From: Anaeramoeba flamelloides
Lineage: Eukaryota; Metamonada; Anaeramoebidae
Reading direction: 5' to 3'
Length of the DNA: 64,000 nucleotides
NCBI GenBank assembly: GCA_027625915.1
Contig: JANTQA010000023.1
Span: 10,416,001 to 10,480,000 of the forward strand
Position 1 is the first letter of the stretch. The number at the start of each line of letters is the position of its first letter. A program made the position numbers and the translations under genes. This document shows positions 31,050 through 43,288 of the stretch, piece after piece. Below the pieces are notes generated by a model. That model saw only the letters and a program-made list of their open reading frames with translations, was not told the origin of the DNA and did not search any database.

Positions 31050-31579
31050 AACTAAAATCCAAAATTTCACACACAGTTAAAATAGTTCAAAGAATCAAAA
31101 TAATGCTATTTCATTCAAATTGTGAATAATTTTGATTTTTGAAAAATATTAAAATCATTTTTTCATCTTGTATTTTTTTGTTTTCATTTCATTTTTAGAA
31201 TTACGTAATTATTTCAGTTGATCAATATTTTTTTAAAACAATTGATATTATACTAAAGTTGAGTTGTTCAAATAAATGAACCCAAATAAAATTAGTTAAT
31301 GGTTTCTAACCCTTTGATCGGTCAATAATTCCCCATAGAATTTTAACAAATTTACCAATGTATTTTTTTTTTTCATCTCTCTAAAAATTTTAGCACATTG
31401 ATAATTTATTTGTATAGATTATTATTTATTTTTTGTTTTGTGATTATTGTAATTTATAAACAATTATTTAAATTTCAATTAATAAATGGTTCTGATGTGG
31501 TATTTCTTCGAGAATTGATTAAATATTTTTTTTTTTCAAAAATTGAATTCAGGTGTGTTAACCTTTTTGAATTGGGGTT
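31050..31579. mobile_element. relic of a Tc1/mariner-like element related to element C
   Basis: 31196-31360 shares ordered blocks with 6982-7140 (TTACGTAAT, GTTGAGTT, TTTGATCGRTCAA, ATTTYAACAAATTTACCAAT). Terminal motifs ACTAAAATCCAAAATTTCAC and the inverted CCTTTTTGAATTGGGGTT are decayed. Spacing matches the 529-bp element C. Confidence 0.5.
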
Positions 31580-33078
31580 TATATCACTTAGCACCATGTA
31601 TTTGCCTAAATTTCATCAAGTTTAAGAGAAATGCTTTTAAAATGATATTTATGTGTTGATATATCTAATTTATTATTTGTCTTTAATCCAGATTTTAATT
31701 ATAATAAATTGTCAAAATTGTTTAAAATAAAGTAGTTTAGATATTCTATTTTTTTTTACCCAAAAACAAAAAATTGTAATTCCTTTTTACATTTTCTTTT
31801 TGAGATTTTAATTTTTTTTTAATTTATTCAATAATAAAATTTATAAACACTAAAAGTAATTAAAGTCCAATACCTTGATTTATTGATAATAAATTTTTAA
31901 CAACGTTGTTAATTTTATGATAAAATATAATAAATTAAAAACTATTTTACTAAAAAAATTTAATTTTTTTTTTTTAGATAAAATTTTAATAAATATCCAA
32001 TAAAGAGAAAAATTAAATTCATTTTTTTATGTCAAAACTAAAATTTTATCATGAATTATTATCTTAAAGTTGTATTAATGTAATGAAAATACTTAAAAAA
32101 AAATGAAAAAAAAACTCTTTGTAAAATAATTTCATTTATTAAATCTGAGATAAAATGCTAAAAAATTTTTTAATAGATAAAGTAATTAGTCCTAAATTTA
32201 TTAAAAAAATATAAAATAACTTTTAAATATTATTCAAAAATAATAAAATAATCTTCCAAACCCAGAATTTTTTTTTTGAATTTTTTTATTTGTAAAAATT
32301 TGAATAAGGTATTTGGAAAATTTAAATTTTTCAATCTAAATTAATTCAGATCTTGGAAAATTAGTTCTGATATATGGAAGGTTATTCAATAATATTATTT
32401 ATTTTATACTTTGATTTTATAAAGTCAAAAATTATTAAATAAGAAAAATTAAAAAAAAATCAATTATTAATCTGACTTAAAATGTTGGACTAAACATTTA
32501 AATTTAAAAAATTCTTGTTAAAAAAATTTTCAAATTTTACAATGAAAAAAAATATTATTTTGTTTTCAAATTTAATTTATATTTTTTTTTATTTTTAAAT
32601 TATTTAGAATAAAATATGTATATTACTATTGAGATAAGTGTATAAAGCATATTTTCTATGGGGTGTCAGAATATCCTCAGTAATGTCTCAATTATTTATT
32701 AAATTGTTTAGGCAATTTTGGGGTGCAAAGGTACACAAAAACTATCCCAGTAAAGTATTTGGTGTTTAAATTATTCAAAATAAATAGTTTTTGATTTCCA
32801 GACAAAATTTTTAAAAATATAAAAAACAATTTTTTTTTTTTGGATAAAATTTAGCTGGAAAAATAATAAAATCACTTAAACCAAAAAAAAATCCCATATG
32901 TTGAAAAAAATTTGTTCAAGTTATTTTTTTATTGTATGTAACTCTACAATTTCTATTTATCAAAAATTATTTTTTCGAAGATAATTTTTTTCTAAATTCT
33001 ATATCTTATATTCCTTTTTTAACAAATCTAATAAACAATAGTGTTCAAGAGGAAATTAGTATATTCGGGGTTCATAGC

Positions 33079-33080
<2 letters not shown>

Positions 33081-33129
<49 letters not shown>
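33081..33129. repeat. TA dinucleotide microsatellite
   Basis: An uninterrupted TA repeat of about 49 bp. The apparent Ile-Tyr open frame across it is an artefact. Confidence 0.95.
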
Positions 33130-33132
<3 letters not shown>

Positions 33133-33797
33133 TTCTATAATTTAAAAATTATTATGATAAATAATTTTTTAATGAATATTATTTGGTCAACAGCTAGGGC
33201 CTGAGAAATATTTGATTTTTTTTTCATTTTAACTTTTTTTAAAATAGAAAAAATAGCCAAAATAAGTAAATAAGAGACAATAAATCAAAAATTTGTTTCA
33301 AAAATCTCGATTAATTTAGTTTTATAAAATCAATTATCATTAAGATTTTTTCCTATATTTTTCGAACAACAAAATTCAAAATAGATATAAAACATTTTTC
33401 GGTCATAGGGTCCCAGTTTTAGAGAGTGAATTACCCAGGTTTAACGGGTTTTAATGAGATTAGAAGAAAATTTTATTTTAGAAATTCAGAATTGAAATAA
33501 TTACTCCATATTTTTAATTTTTTTTTCAATTTTTATTCTAGGCATAATTAATTTTCAATTTTTTTTTTTTTTTTTGAAAAATCGATAGTCACCTGGTAAA
33601 AAAGTGGTATATCGAGACTTACTGTATCCGTAAAAATTCTTGTTGGGAAATCATTCTGATTTCTACTAGAATTTTATTTAGATCTTCAGTAGAGAATAAA
33701 ATGAACATTGTGGTTTTTCTCAATAGGTCACCCTAAGAATTTGAGTTTTTCAATTTTCACTAAGATATATTGGGCAACTAAATTTACTTCATATTAC

Positions 33798-33990
33798 AGT
33801 CAGTTTCACTTTTAAGACACAAACTTCAACAAAATTTAAAGCATAATAAAAATCTCAAATTAAGGCACAAAATTCAAATTCTAGAAAAATAAATTGTAAA
33901 AAAAAAATTCCAAATTTTGTACCTTAATTTGAGATTTTTGTGTTCCTTAAATTTGGTTGAAATTTTGTGCCTTAAAAGTGGAACTCTCTG
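33798..33990. mobile_element. palindromic MITE (CAGTCAGTTTCAC family), copy 2
   Basis: TA-flanked, 193 bp. The left end CAGTCAGTTTCACTTTTAAG is intact. The right end is slightly decayed (GAACTCTCTG). Internal GGCACAAA and TCTCAAATTAAGGCACAAAA blocks are shared with the other copies. It is more diverged than copies 1, 3 and 4. Confidence 0.88.
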
Positions 33991-34344
33991 TATACTTGTC
34001 ATTTTTATTTATTTTTCAAAGGTAATTTATAAAAAATACTTGTTATTAGAAAAAAAATGTTGGTCACCTTTAAATAAAACAAAATTTATATATATTTAAA
34101 TGTATAGAAAATTATTTTAATGAAGATTAAACTATATTAGATAATATTTAAAAGTTAATAAATATTATTTTTTAATTTTTCTAGTTCAAAAGAAAACACA
34201 ATAAAATAAACTCTTTTTCCATGAAATGCGTCCAGTTTTATTGAATAAATAGAATATGTATGATGATTTTAATTTATTATTCTACTCAGAATAAATTTTC
34301 AATTTTTAGATCTGATCATAATTTATAATTGAGTCAATTCTTTT

Positions 34345-34930
34345 TTTTTTTTTTCTTTTATTATTTTTTTTTAAAAGTAAATTTGAAAAAAAAAAATGTT
34401 TGTAACTCCAAATTAACATTAAGAAAATTGAGTCTATATACAGTCAGTTTCACTTTTAAGGCACAAACTTTCAACGAAATTTAAGGCACATAAAAATCTC
34501 AAATTAAGGCACAAAATTTTTAATTATTTTTTTTTACAATTTATTTTACTAGAATCTGAATTTTGTGCCTTAATTTGAGATTTTTATTGTGTCTTAAATT
34601 TCGTTGAAAGTTTGTGCCTTAAAAGTGAAACTGGCTGTATTTTCATTTCAAAATGAATAACATTACCAATTAAAATTCTTATTGTCAATAATTTTAATTT
34701 TCCTAAAGGAATTAAGAAATTTTGCACGAGACGTTCCAATGAAAGGGGACCCAAAATTTTTTTTAACATTTTTTTTCTTTTTGAAATTTTTAGTTTTTAG
34801 GGTAGTTCTTATATGAATCTCAATTCTAATCCATAAGTATATTATCGCTATTATTTCTAAAAAATTGTAAGTTGTTAGATTCTTAAAAAAAAGTGAATTT
34901 TTCATTTTTTGGTTGTCCTCTTTGTGTTAA
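34345..34930. repeat. dispersed repeat R3, copy a (carries a MITE)
   Basis: 34345-34435 matches 51895-51958 (shared AAAATGTTTGTAACTCCAAA and AACATTAAGAAAA). 34695-34920 matches 52045-52265 (shared ATTAAGAAATTTT, CGTTCCAATGAAA, AAAGTGAATTTTTCATTTTT). A palindromic MITE (34441-34637) sits between and is missing from the other copy. The family is unknown. Confidence 0.7.
34441..34637. mobile_element. palindromic MITE (CAGTCAGTTTCAC family), copy 3, nested in R3a
   Basis: TA-flanked, 197 bp, with ends CAGTCAGTTTCACTTTTAAG and the inverted GTGAAACTGGCTG. The arms pair almost throughout. Its absence from R3b shows that it inserted after R3 had spread. Confidence 0.9.
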
Positions 34931-36091
34931 TGGGGGGGGGTAACTACTGTGTATTGGAACCATTTGCATTTTTTATAATGATCCAAATCTGGAATAAGGG
35001 GGGTAAGTATAATGTTTAAATTGAGAGTACCGCCATTTTCTGAAAAATTGAATTATTAAGAGTATTTCTGTTATTAAATAAATAAATGTTTTAATAAATA
35101 GGGGGTTGTGAATGTATGAGTAATATTAGAATAATTAATTAACATGCCAATTAAAAAAATGAAAGTTAAAATGGAAAAAATTGAAAAAAAAAAATAATCA
35201 TTTATTTCTTGATCTTATCAGTATTATTTAATATGATTACTTCTTCGTTGCTTGGTTTTATTTTTAATTTAGAATCGAAAATTTGTTTAAAAAAAAATTG
35301 AGAAACAAATTACTTTTTATTTCTAAAGAATTTTCCAAAAATGTAATTTTAGTAGAAATTTTTATTTTGATTCATCAAATGCAAATATTTGTTCAAAAAA
35401 ATGGGATTTTTTTTAAATTCATATTTAAAAAGATAGATTTATTGGATCAAATTTTTTGATTTGAAAATAGTTTATTTTCATTAAATTTGGAAACTCAAAT
35501 TGATTTTGAATTCTGTTCAATTTTTAAACTCTATTTTCTTTTTCTTTGGGTTCATTTTTTTAATTTTTTTTTAAATTAGAGTATTCAAACTTATTCTTTC
35601 AATCTTTAAAACAAAATTCTTTGTTTTTTCTTCTAGAAGGTCAAAATAACCTTAAAGTTGAAAACCATGTGCTTCTTTTTTTCTTTTTTTGTTCCTTAAA
35701 TAGATTTAATTTGTTCACACATAATTTAACTAAGTCAAAATAAATTTTAAACTAAATTTTTGGATAATTGAAGTAAATTTTAAATTAGGAATTGAATTTG
35801 TTGAAAACATTTCAAAGTTTTTTCAAAATTATCTCTAAATTATTAGTTAATTTATGACAAAATTGTTCAAACAATTGAATTTATTTTTTGGAAAAAATAT
35901 TTTATAATTTGATCCATCATATTGAGAATTTTGTTGTTAAATAAGGGAACTTTTAAATCCTAATACTGAATTTGCATATTATTAGAATTGTCTGTTTAGA
36001 AGATTTATTTATTGTGTATTACTTCTTGAAAAAAGCAGTGGTAACTTTTATTTTGATATATGGTTTACCAATTATTCATAAGGTGAGTTTA

Positions 36092-36493
36092 CAGCTGTTC
36101 CAAGGCTACCGTGAATTTTTATATGAATCAAATTTTGATGCTGATATAGATTTTTAAATCTAAGGATATGAGGATAAGAAAGCTCAAATTGAAAAAAAAT
36201 TTTCACAAATGAGCTGAAATGAAAAATTTTCAATTGATATAAGAAAAATTAATTTTCAGATCCCTAAATTGCTTCAAACCTGGAAAATATGTTGAGATGC
36301 CACTTAAAAGTTTCTCTTGAAATACCGAAAATATTTTTTTTCTTATCACAAGAAAATTCTTGAAATAAGTTCATTTGTGAAAATTTTTTTTATCAATATG
36401 AGCTTTCTTATCATCATATCCTTAGATTTAAAAATCTATATCAGCATCAAAATTTGATTCATATAAAAATTCAAGGTAGGCTTGGAAAGACTG
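36092..36493. mobile_element. 402-bp foldback element, TA-flanked
   Basis: The left arm (36092-36214) and right arm (36368-36493) are near-identical inverted repeats, with landmarks TTTTATATGAATCAAATTTT, ATGCTGATATAGATTTTTAA and TTTTCACAAATGA. The ends CAGCTGTTCCAAG and the inverted CTTGGAAAGACTG start with CAG and are bordered by TA, as in the 191-197-bp MITE family, so Tc1/mariner mobilisation is plausible. The 150-bp centre is unpaired and non-coding. Confidence 0.8.
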
Positions 36494-38664
36494 TAATAAC
36501 AGGAAGAAGATAAATATCTTTAGAAAAAGATATATAGAAAGTAAATTTGTAAAGTAAAAAAGTTCTTGCAAAATAATTATAAAATAGAAATGGGACAAGA
36601 AATTCTTTAGAGTGATATTTTATTCTCATACAATTTAAGAAGATAAAGATGAAACAAATTTACCAAATTATACTTTTGTTGCAAAACCATTGTGGATTCC
36701 AACACGTTTATTTGAAAAGCAGATCTTACTTTTTTTTACTTCACAAAATAGACCTCAGAAGCATGGATTTGAAAAAAAACTTTTCGGTTTGAACTCACTC
36801 TTGACTAATTTCGCACATTCCTCACAATATATTTCGAGATCCAAAACATCACACATACAGGTATTTAAATTTTAAATGGGAAAAAATTTTCACTTCATTT
36901 GCAATTTAATTTTTTCAAATAGAGATATACAACAAATTCAAACTTACTTCTTCGAGAACTCTATCTAGTAAAGAAAAGTGTCTTTCAAAGGAATTGGAAA
37001 GTTTGTTCAATTTATGATTCAAAACCAGTAAAAGTAAAAATTTCATTAAAAAAAAGATTCATCTCTGAATTACTTTGGGTTTGCTTTCTGTTCACAAAAA
37101 GAAAATTTAATGATATTTTGATTTTACAGTTTAGTCGTCTTGTTTTAATTAGAATGAAATTTTTTCAGAAAAGTACTTAGATTAAGAATTTTCAATAATG
37201 GGAAAATTTGCTTCTGCCCAAAAAAGATTAGTAAATATTAATAATTTTTTCCCCAATTTACATCGGACTATTTTTCTCTTTCAATTATTTTGGGAAACGA
37301 AGAATTTCCAACTTACAAAAGTCTCTTCTAAATTGAACTCCCATCTTTTTTAAAACTCTTTGAGTCTTTTTATGGAATTAAAGAACAAAAAACAGAAAAT
37401 AACATAATGTAACCCACCAGTTTCTTTACTTTAAAATGTAACACGATTTAGCCAATGATCAAAATATTGGGAAATTATAGAAAGAAAAGAGCTGACTAAA
37501 CAAAAACAATACACAAATAAGAAATAAAGCCATTTCAAGAAATTTAAAATGAGAATTAAGAGGATATTGAGCAGACTAATAACCAATTGTTTCATAAAAG
37601 ACCGATCAAAAAGATCTTCATTTCAAAAATACAAACCAAAATCATCGTGCTTTTTTGCAATTTTTACCAAATTTTTGATCCTTAATCACAGAATATTTTG
37701 GAAACATTGAAATTAATAAAGATCTAACCACAGAAATTAATATAAATCCCAACCAAGATCTGTTTCTCTCTATAAAGACCCCATTCTCAAAAAAAATCCA
37801 AAGTTAAATTATAGTAATGGAGTAGAATACTCAACACTAATATACCTCACCATTGTATAATTCAAACCATTTTTTTTTTTCTTGGGTTATTATAGATACC
37901 CCAAATATTGACTGTGAATTGCAAATAAAATTGATTTTCATTTTTCCTTGATATTTGAAAAAAAGAAACAAAAGAACCAAAATAAACCAAATTATAAAGG
38001 TGATCAAAAGGTCATAAAATCTCAAAGGAATACCAAAAAATATGAACGATTATAATCTTAAAAAGTTTAAATTTATTAGAGATCTTCGAAAAAAGTAGTG
38101 TAAAGGTATAAAGAATTTTTTGTGGAATTTATTTTTCAACAAGGAGCTGTATTTTTGAAGCTTTTTATTTTGATTTAATTGGTGTGTTCTTACAAATGAA
38201 TTTATAATTGCTTGTAGAAAAAATAAAAAATCTATTAATAACGTAATAGATCAAAAAACAAGTAAAAATAATTAAATTTTTTTCCAAAAAAACAATTGAT
38301 TGCGAAAATGGGACTTATTAAGATTTCAACGATGGGCTAGTTTGGGTTTGGGTCCGTTGTTTGAATCGCTTTTTAAGGAATTTGTTTGTATAATTATCTG
38401 AAGAAGGAAAAAAACGATAATTCTATAGAGTCTTTTTATAAACCCCACAAAATTAAAAATATCATTCCAATTATGAGGAAAATCAAGCTTAAAAACAAGT
38501 TTTATTTTATTTCTAAACACAAAGAGTTGAGATTGATCAATCACGTAATTAAAATAATTTTGAAATAATCGATTATTTTGAGAAAAAAAAATAAGAAATT
38601 TATTTTTCTTTTATTTTATAACCGAGAAAGATTTCTTTTTTTTCTTCTTACTCTCTTTACTTGA

Positions 38665-39870
38665 ATGAGTAAAAGTCCTTCAAATAAAGTCCCGTGTCCC
38701 AAATCTTATCGATATTCAAAGCCAATAAATAAAATCAAATTAGTGAATGCTAAGTTTGGACGATCTAACAAGAAATCCAAAGAATCGAAACTCTCCAAAA
38801 AAATAGAACAAAGCCCAAACACCCAAAAACATAAGGACAAAAAAGCAAAAAGCGATAAAAAATTTTCAATTACTAATCCAAACAAAAACAAAAAAAAAAA
38901 TCAAAATAGCAAAACAAAAAAATATAACAAAAAAGAAACCAATTCACATAAAGATTCAAATTATTTTACAACAATCGAAGTAGAATTGTCTGTTGGTAGT
39001 AGTGATGAGGATAGTGACTACGGTTCAACTTATGATCATAGCTTCACCAACAGCTTAACGAAAAATGACATACCTCTTGAAAAAACAAATACGATGATCT
39101 CATATTCCAATTTTAATTACTCCAACAATAACGAGAATGGTATTGTTGACGAAAACGATCCCTTGGTTGAAGAATCCCATGTTTACTATTCAAGTTGGGA
39201 TATCGAAGATCAAGATTTATTTTTTAATGAAAACGAAAAAAATATCATTCTGAAAAATTTTAAAAAAAAAAAAATCCAATTAATACCAAACCAGAAAAAG
39301 AAAAATCTGAAAAGGGTCCATGAAGAAGAAAAAAAAAAGAAAAAGAAAAAGAAAAAGAAAAGGGAAAAGGAAAAGGAAAAGGAAAAGAAAACGGACAAAT
39401 TCAAAAATGAAAGCGAAAGTGAAAATGTAAATGAAAGTGAAAATGAAAATTATATAGAAAAATCTACTGGTAATGAGAATGGAAACTTAGACAAAAGTAG
39501 AAGTGTAGTTTTTGGTAAGAACAATACTGTTAATCAAAAGAAACAGAATAAGAAAAATCAAAAAAAGAGTGATCAAAAAAAAGAAAAAGACAAACAAAAT
39601 CAAGTAAAACCCAATTCTGAAAATATCAAAAAAACAAGAAAATTACAAAAAGACTATATCAATTCCCTACAAATCCATTTTTTTAATTTAAAAAACGAAA
39701 ATTCTTTTCTTCAAGAAAAATTATCTGAAAGGTTACAAATTAAAAAACAGCTCGAAGAGCAAGTTCAAAAATTAAAACAAAGAAAAAAATTAAAAACAAG
39801 CACCCAAATTATACAACGTAGCCAGAATAGAGAAATAGAAATTTTAGAAACTTCTCTGTGTTGGTATTGA
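38665..39870 (+). CDS. probable bZIP transcription factor (401 aa, single exon)
   Basis: The N-terminal half is Lys/Ser/Asn-rich low complexity with an acidic Ser/Asp patch (SVGSSDEDSDYGS). A central KKKKKKKKKREKEKEKEK run and NESENENYIEKS repeats follow. Near the C-terminus, NSENIKKTRKLQKDYINSL (from Asn317) fits the bZIP spacing: invariant-type Asn317, Arg325 eight residues later, then Leu335, Leu342 and Leu349 at exact heptads, with KNENSFLQEKL continuing the zipper. The alanines usually found between Asn and Arg are replaced by Asn-Ile, and the zipper degenerates after three heptads. DNA binding by a basic region and dimerisation by the zipper are therefore inferred. A plain coiled-coil protein is the alternative. 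Confidence 0.6.
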   Translation: MSKSPSNKVPCPKSYRYSKPINKIKLVNAKFGRSNKKSKESKLSKKIEQSPNTQKHKDKKAKSDKKFSITNPNKNKKKNQNSKTKKYNKKETNSHKDSNYFTTIEVELSVGSSDEDSDYGSTYDHSFTNSLTKNDIPLEKTNTMISYSNFNYSNNNENGIVDENDPLVEESHVYYSSWDIEDQDLFFNENEKNIILKNFKKKKIQLIPNQKKKNLKRVHEEEKKKKKKKKKKREKEKEKEKKTDKFKNESESENVNESENENYIEKSTGNENGNLDKSRSVVFGKNNTVNQKKQNKKNQKKSDQKKEKDKQNQVKPNSENIKKTRKLQKDYINSLQIHFFNLKNENSFLQEKLSERLQIKKQLEEQVQKLKQRKKLKTSTQIIQRSQNREIEILETSLCWY

Positions 39871-40496
39871 TTCTTTAGATCGATACAGCATTTGAATTGT
39901 TTAATTTCTTTCATTTGATAAGATTTTTTGAATTTTATTTATAATATCGATCTAATTCATTAGAGCTTATCTTAAAATTTATTAATTTTTTTTTTTTTTT
40001 AAATTTATATTTATTTTTTTTGTATTAAGATAATAAAATAATTTTATTTTTAATGGTTTATTTTTGTTAGTTTTTTTTTATTTTTTTTTATTTTTTATTT
40101 ATCGACCAACTGTTATTAAAACATGTTGAGAACTACAAAATAAATTCATTATTTATTTATTTATTTATTTGAAGGTGAATGTAATAAAAGAAAATTTATC
40201 ATGAATAAAAAAAGATCCTTAAAGAAGAGTTAATATATTATTATTATAATTTTAATATTTTTTGGAGGATTTATTAAAATTTTATATACTGCCATTAGGG
40301 TTTTTAATTTATTAAATATAACATTCTAGTGTAAAATCTTTGGTTTATCACAATTCTTATGAAATTTGGTAAAGTTATATAATTTTTATCACTTTATGAA
40401 ATAACTCTTGATTATGGTTTCCTTGAATTGTGATGATTTGCAAATATTAATAAAGATTCTTGTTGAGTATCATGTAGAGCTATCAAGTGTATATCT

Positions 40497-40790
40497 TTTC
40501 AAGAATTCAGAAGAATAGAGAAAAATCTGTTGATTTTACTCAATTATTTTAAATCCGAGAAAACGGGATTATGTTTTACTTTTTTTTTTAATTCTTGTTT
40601 TTGTTTGGAAAATAAAAATATTTTCCCATCAAAACAAAAATTAATTAAAAAGATATTTGTCAGTTTTCTTAATATTTTCAGTTTTATTTTAGAGATCTGT
40701 TGATTTTCGAATAAACCAGGAATATAAGATAAGTTGAATATAACACTTTTCAAGAACTCAAAAGATTGGAGTAAAATTTTTGATTTTGTT
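40497..40790. repeat. hairpin-bearing repeat related to the 44.6 and 51.4 kb clusters
   Basis: It begins TTCAAGAATTCAGAAGAATA and contains an inverted pair around 40590-40650 (TTTTTGTTTGGAAAATA / TATTTTCCCATCAAAACAAAAA). The GAATTCAAAAGAATAG-type motif recurs at 44648 and 51570. Confidence 0.45.
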
Positions 40791-41400
40791 CAATTTTTCA
40801 AAACATCAAAAAAACATCAAAATAGTTTAAACATGGATACTTTTTTAATTGATTAATTTGATAATTATTTAATTTAATCTCTAATTATTTTAAATATTTT
40901 GATTCTAAATTATACTTTCAAATCCCCCCCCCCTACAATGAATATTTATTACGATTTTTAATAACATATAGAATTTAATTTTTGAATTATTTTTTTTTTT
41001 TTTTTCATAAATTGTATTCCTGACTGAACTTTTTTGGTAACTGTTTTTATAAAAAACCCTTGGTGCATGCAGGTTGGTTAAAAAGTGATTATATGATTTT
41101 TTTATTAATCCTTATATCAATACTTTTAAAATCTGTTGATGTTCAGACCAAATATTTTCAATCCATTTAATATTTAACTAGATACATTAACTTTAGAAAA
41201 CTGATTTTTTCACAAAATTCGAAAATTTTCTTTTTCTAAAAATATGAAAAATTATTTTAAAATTATAATCAAGTTTTTCAAAGTTTTATTTTAATTCATT
41301 TTGCTAATCTAACCCAATATCAAATGAAATTTTCACTTGGTATATTTTTTTTTTTACCGTATTCTCATTTTTTTGGATCGATACCAAAATCGTTCTTTAG

Positions 41401-41408
<8 letters not shown>

Positions 41409-41439
<31 letters not shown>
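41409..41439. repeat. AT microsatellite at the left edge of the Tc1 relic
   Basis: An AT run of about 30 bp immediately abuts the transposon's TA target. A TA-rich target for a TA-specific transposon, or expansion after insertion, would both explain it. Confidence 0.85.
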
Positions 41440-41443
<4 letters not shown>

Positions 41444-42452
41444 CAATTCCAAAAATTGGAGCACACCTTCAAAATCAATTTAATTCCAAGAAAAGTGATA
41501 TTTGACTCTTAAATAGAAACATTAGATATTAACAATCAATTTAAATAATTTTAAAGTTAATTATTTATCATTTTTTTTTCATTATTTTTTTATTTTTGAT
41601 TTTTTTTGGATTCTTTTTTTTTCACAACTTTTCGAAAATCTCAAAATCACTTTAAAATGAAATTTAAAAGTTTTCATTCTGATCACAAAAAAAAATTTTT
41701 TTTTCTCTCTCAAAAAGAAAAAAGATTCTTTTTTTATCGAGAAAAAATTTTAAAAAAAAAAATCATGATATGGTGTGCTAGAGTACATTGCCTACAAACA
41801 GACCTTATTATCATTAATGGAAGTGTGAATACTGAATGTATTATTAATGATATTATCAAAAAAATCAAATGTAATTCAACTCGCTAATTCAGAATATGGT
41901 GAGTTGAAATGGATTTTCCAAAAGGATGGAGCTTGTCCACATACTTCAAAAAAAAACTCAAACTTACTTAAATCGGGGATGTAATGTTCTGGACCCTTGA
42001 CCCCCAATTCCACAAATTTATATCCAATTGGGAATTTATGGATACTAAACTGAAAAATTGTAACCAAAAAACGAAGAAGAATTTTTAAAATTTTCACTAA
42101 TGTATGGAATACTTTGAGTTGGGAAACCTAAGAAAATTAATAAACTCTATATTTAAAACGATAGATTTAGTTATCAAAAGACAAACTGAATCTATTAATA
42201 GTTTTTATTAATTTCTCTTTTAATAAAAATGGATTTTTTGGTAACTGTGTTCCAAAAAAAGGGGCACACTTTTTTTTATTTTTTCTTTTTTATTTTTCGA
42301 ATTGAATTTTAAATTTACTATAAAATATATAAATAGTATTAATTAAATATTTTCGGGTCTTTTATTATTTTAATGTTTAAGTATTATGTATTTTGGAGTA
42401 TATTTTTATTCATGTAATTTTTTTTTTATGTCCCATTTTTTGGAATTGAGTT
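41440..42452 (+). mobile_element. Tc1/mariner transposon (element A), broken, about 1.0 kb, TA-flanked
   Basis: The terminal inverted repeats are AACTCAATTCCAAAAATTGG (left) and the inverted CCATTTTTTGGAATTGAGTT (right), bordered by TA. The plus strand encodes transposase remains: IMIWCARVHCLQTD followed by IIINGSVNTE (the VMVWGCI...FIDGNVNSE region) and WIFQKDGACPHTSKKN (second catalytic Asp in QDGAPCHT). Further on, NLYPIGNLW replaces the usual DLNPIENLW block. In-frame stops at 41885-41887 and after KSGM, plus loss of the third catalytic acidic residue, show it is dead. An inner copy of the end (ACTGTGTTCCAAAAAAAGGG, 42244-42263) lies about 210 bp from the right end. Confidence 0.85.
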
Positions 42453-42684
42453 TATATATATTATTTTGGTATTTTTTTTTTCTCTCTCTATAACTGTAAT
42501 TTTCCTTATTGATATATAATAACCAGTAAAAATTAAATATATAAAGTTATTTATTTGATTTTTTCTAATAGAAATGGAAAAATATAAGAAAATCAAATAT
42601 TCAATACTTATTTAATTTGAATAATTCATAACATTTCTGAAATTTGAAAGACTAAATAATATTTGTTTTTTACCGATTTAAGTA

Positions 42685-42881
42685 CAGTCAGTTTCACTTT
42701 TAAGGCACAAACTTTTAACGAAATTTAAGGCACATAAAAATCTCAAATTAAGGCACATAATTTGGAATTTATTTTTTTACAATTTATTTTTACTAGAATT
42801 TGAATTTTGTGCCTTAATTTGAGATTTTTATTGTGCCTTAAATTTCGTTGAAAGTTTGTGCCTTAAAAGTGAAACTGACTG
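42685..42881. mobile_element. palindromic MITE (CAGTCAGTTTCAC family), copy 4
   Basis: TA-flanked, 197 bp. Both ends are intact CAGTCAGTTTCACTTTTAAG in inverted orientation, and the arms pair almost perfectly. It is the best-preserved copy in the window. Confidence 0.92.
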
Positions 42882-43091
42882 TATCTAATCTATGAAATAT
42901 ATTATTTATTAAAAAAAATTATCTAATTTTTCACTTTTTTATAACTTTAATTTGAATAAATAGATTCGTTAATAATAGATTTTTGATCTGTAATTATTTT
43001 TAAAGATATTCTAAAATTAAAGGCATTAACTTCCTCCTATATAGTTCTATTATTAAAGTATGTTGTTATTGAATGTAATTGATATTAGTTA

Positions 43092-43288
43092 CATTCAGTT
43101 CCACTCTTAAGGCACAAACTTTCAACGAAATTTAAGGCACAGTAAAAATCTCAAATTAAGGCACAAAATTCAAATTCTAGTAAAAATAAATTGTAAAAAA
43201 ATAAATTCCAAATTATGTGCCTTAATTTGAGATTTTTTTGTGCCTTAAATTTCGTTGAAAGTTTGTGCCATAAAAGTGGAACTGACTA
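43092..43288. mobile_element. palindromic MITE (CAGTCAGTTTCAC family), copy 5
   Basis: TA-flanked, 197 bp, about 210 bp downstream of copy 4. The left end is CATTCAGTTCCACTCTTAAG and the right end is GTGGAACTGACTA. The central order of the CAAATTCTAG/CCAAATTATG segments is reversed compared with copy 4, as expected for an inverted insertion of a palindrome. Confidence 0.9.

Larger units (their letters stand above)
29663..38664. other. 9-kb gene desert with scattered mobile elements
   Basis: No convincing gene is seen. Short open frames here are A/T-driven. Annotated inside are a Tc1-like relic (31050-31579), a TA microsatellite, two palindromic MITEs, repeat R3a and a foldback element (36092-36493). 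The stretches 29700-31050, 31600-33080, 34940-36080 and 36500-38300 show nothing I can name. 38340-38570 is less A/T-rich, with weak minus-strand coding character (SLKSDSNNGPKPKLAH), and is unresolved. Confidence 0.6.

Noticed and set aside
32932-33204. 90-codon open frame
   Set aside because: Runs through the TA microsatellite and encodes Ile-Tyr repeats; not a protein gene.
38340-38370. tRNA-like T-loop (TTTGAATC)
   Set aside because: No paired acceptor stem, D arm or anticodon arm around it.
38326-38568. Overlapping short open frames on both strands
   Set aside because: Too short and unlike any family; the minus-strand ending recalls the linker of a Tc1-type transposase, but not enough to call.
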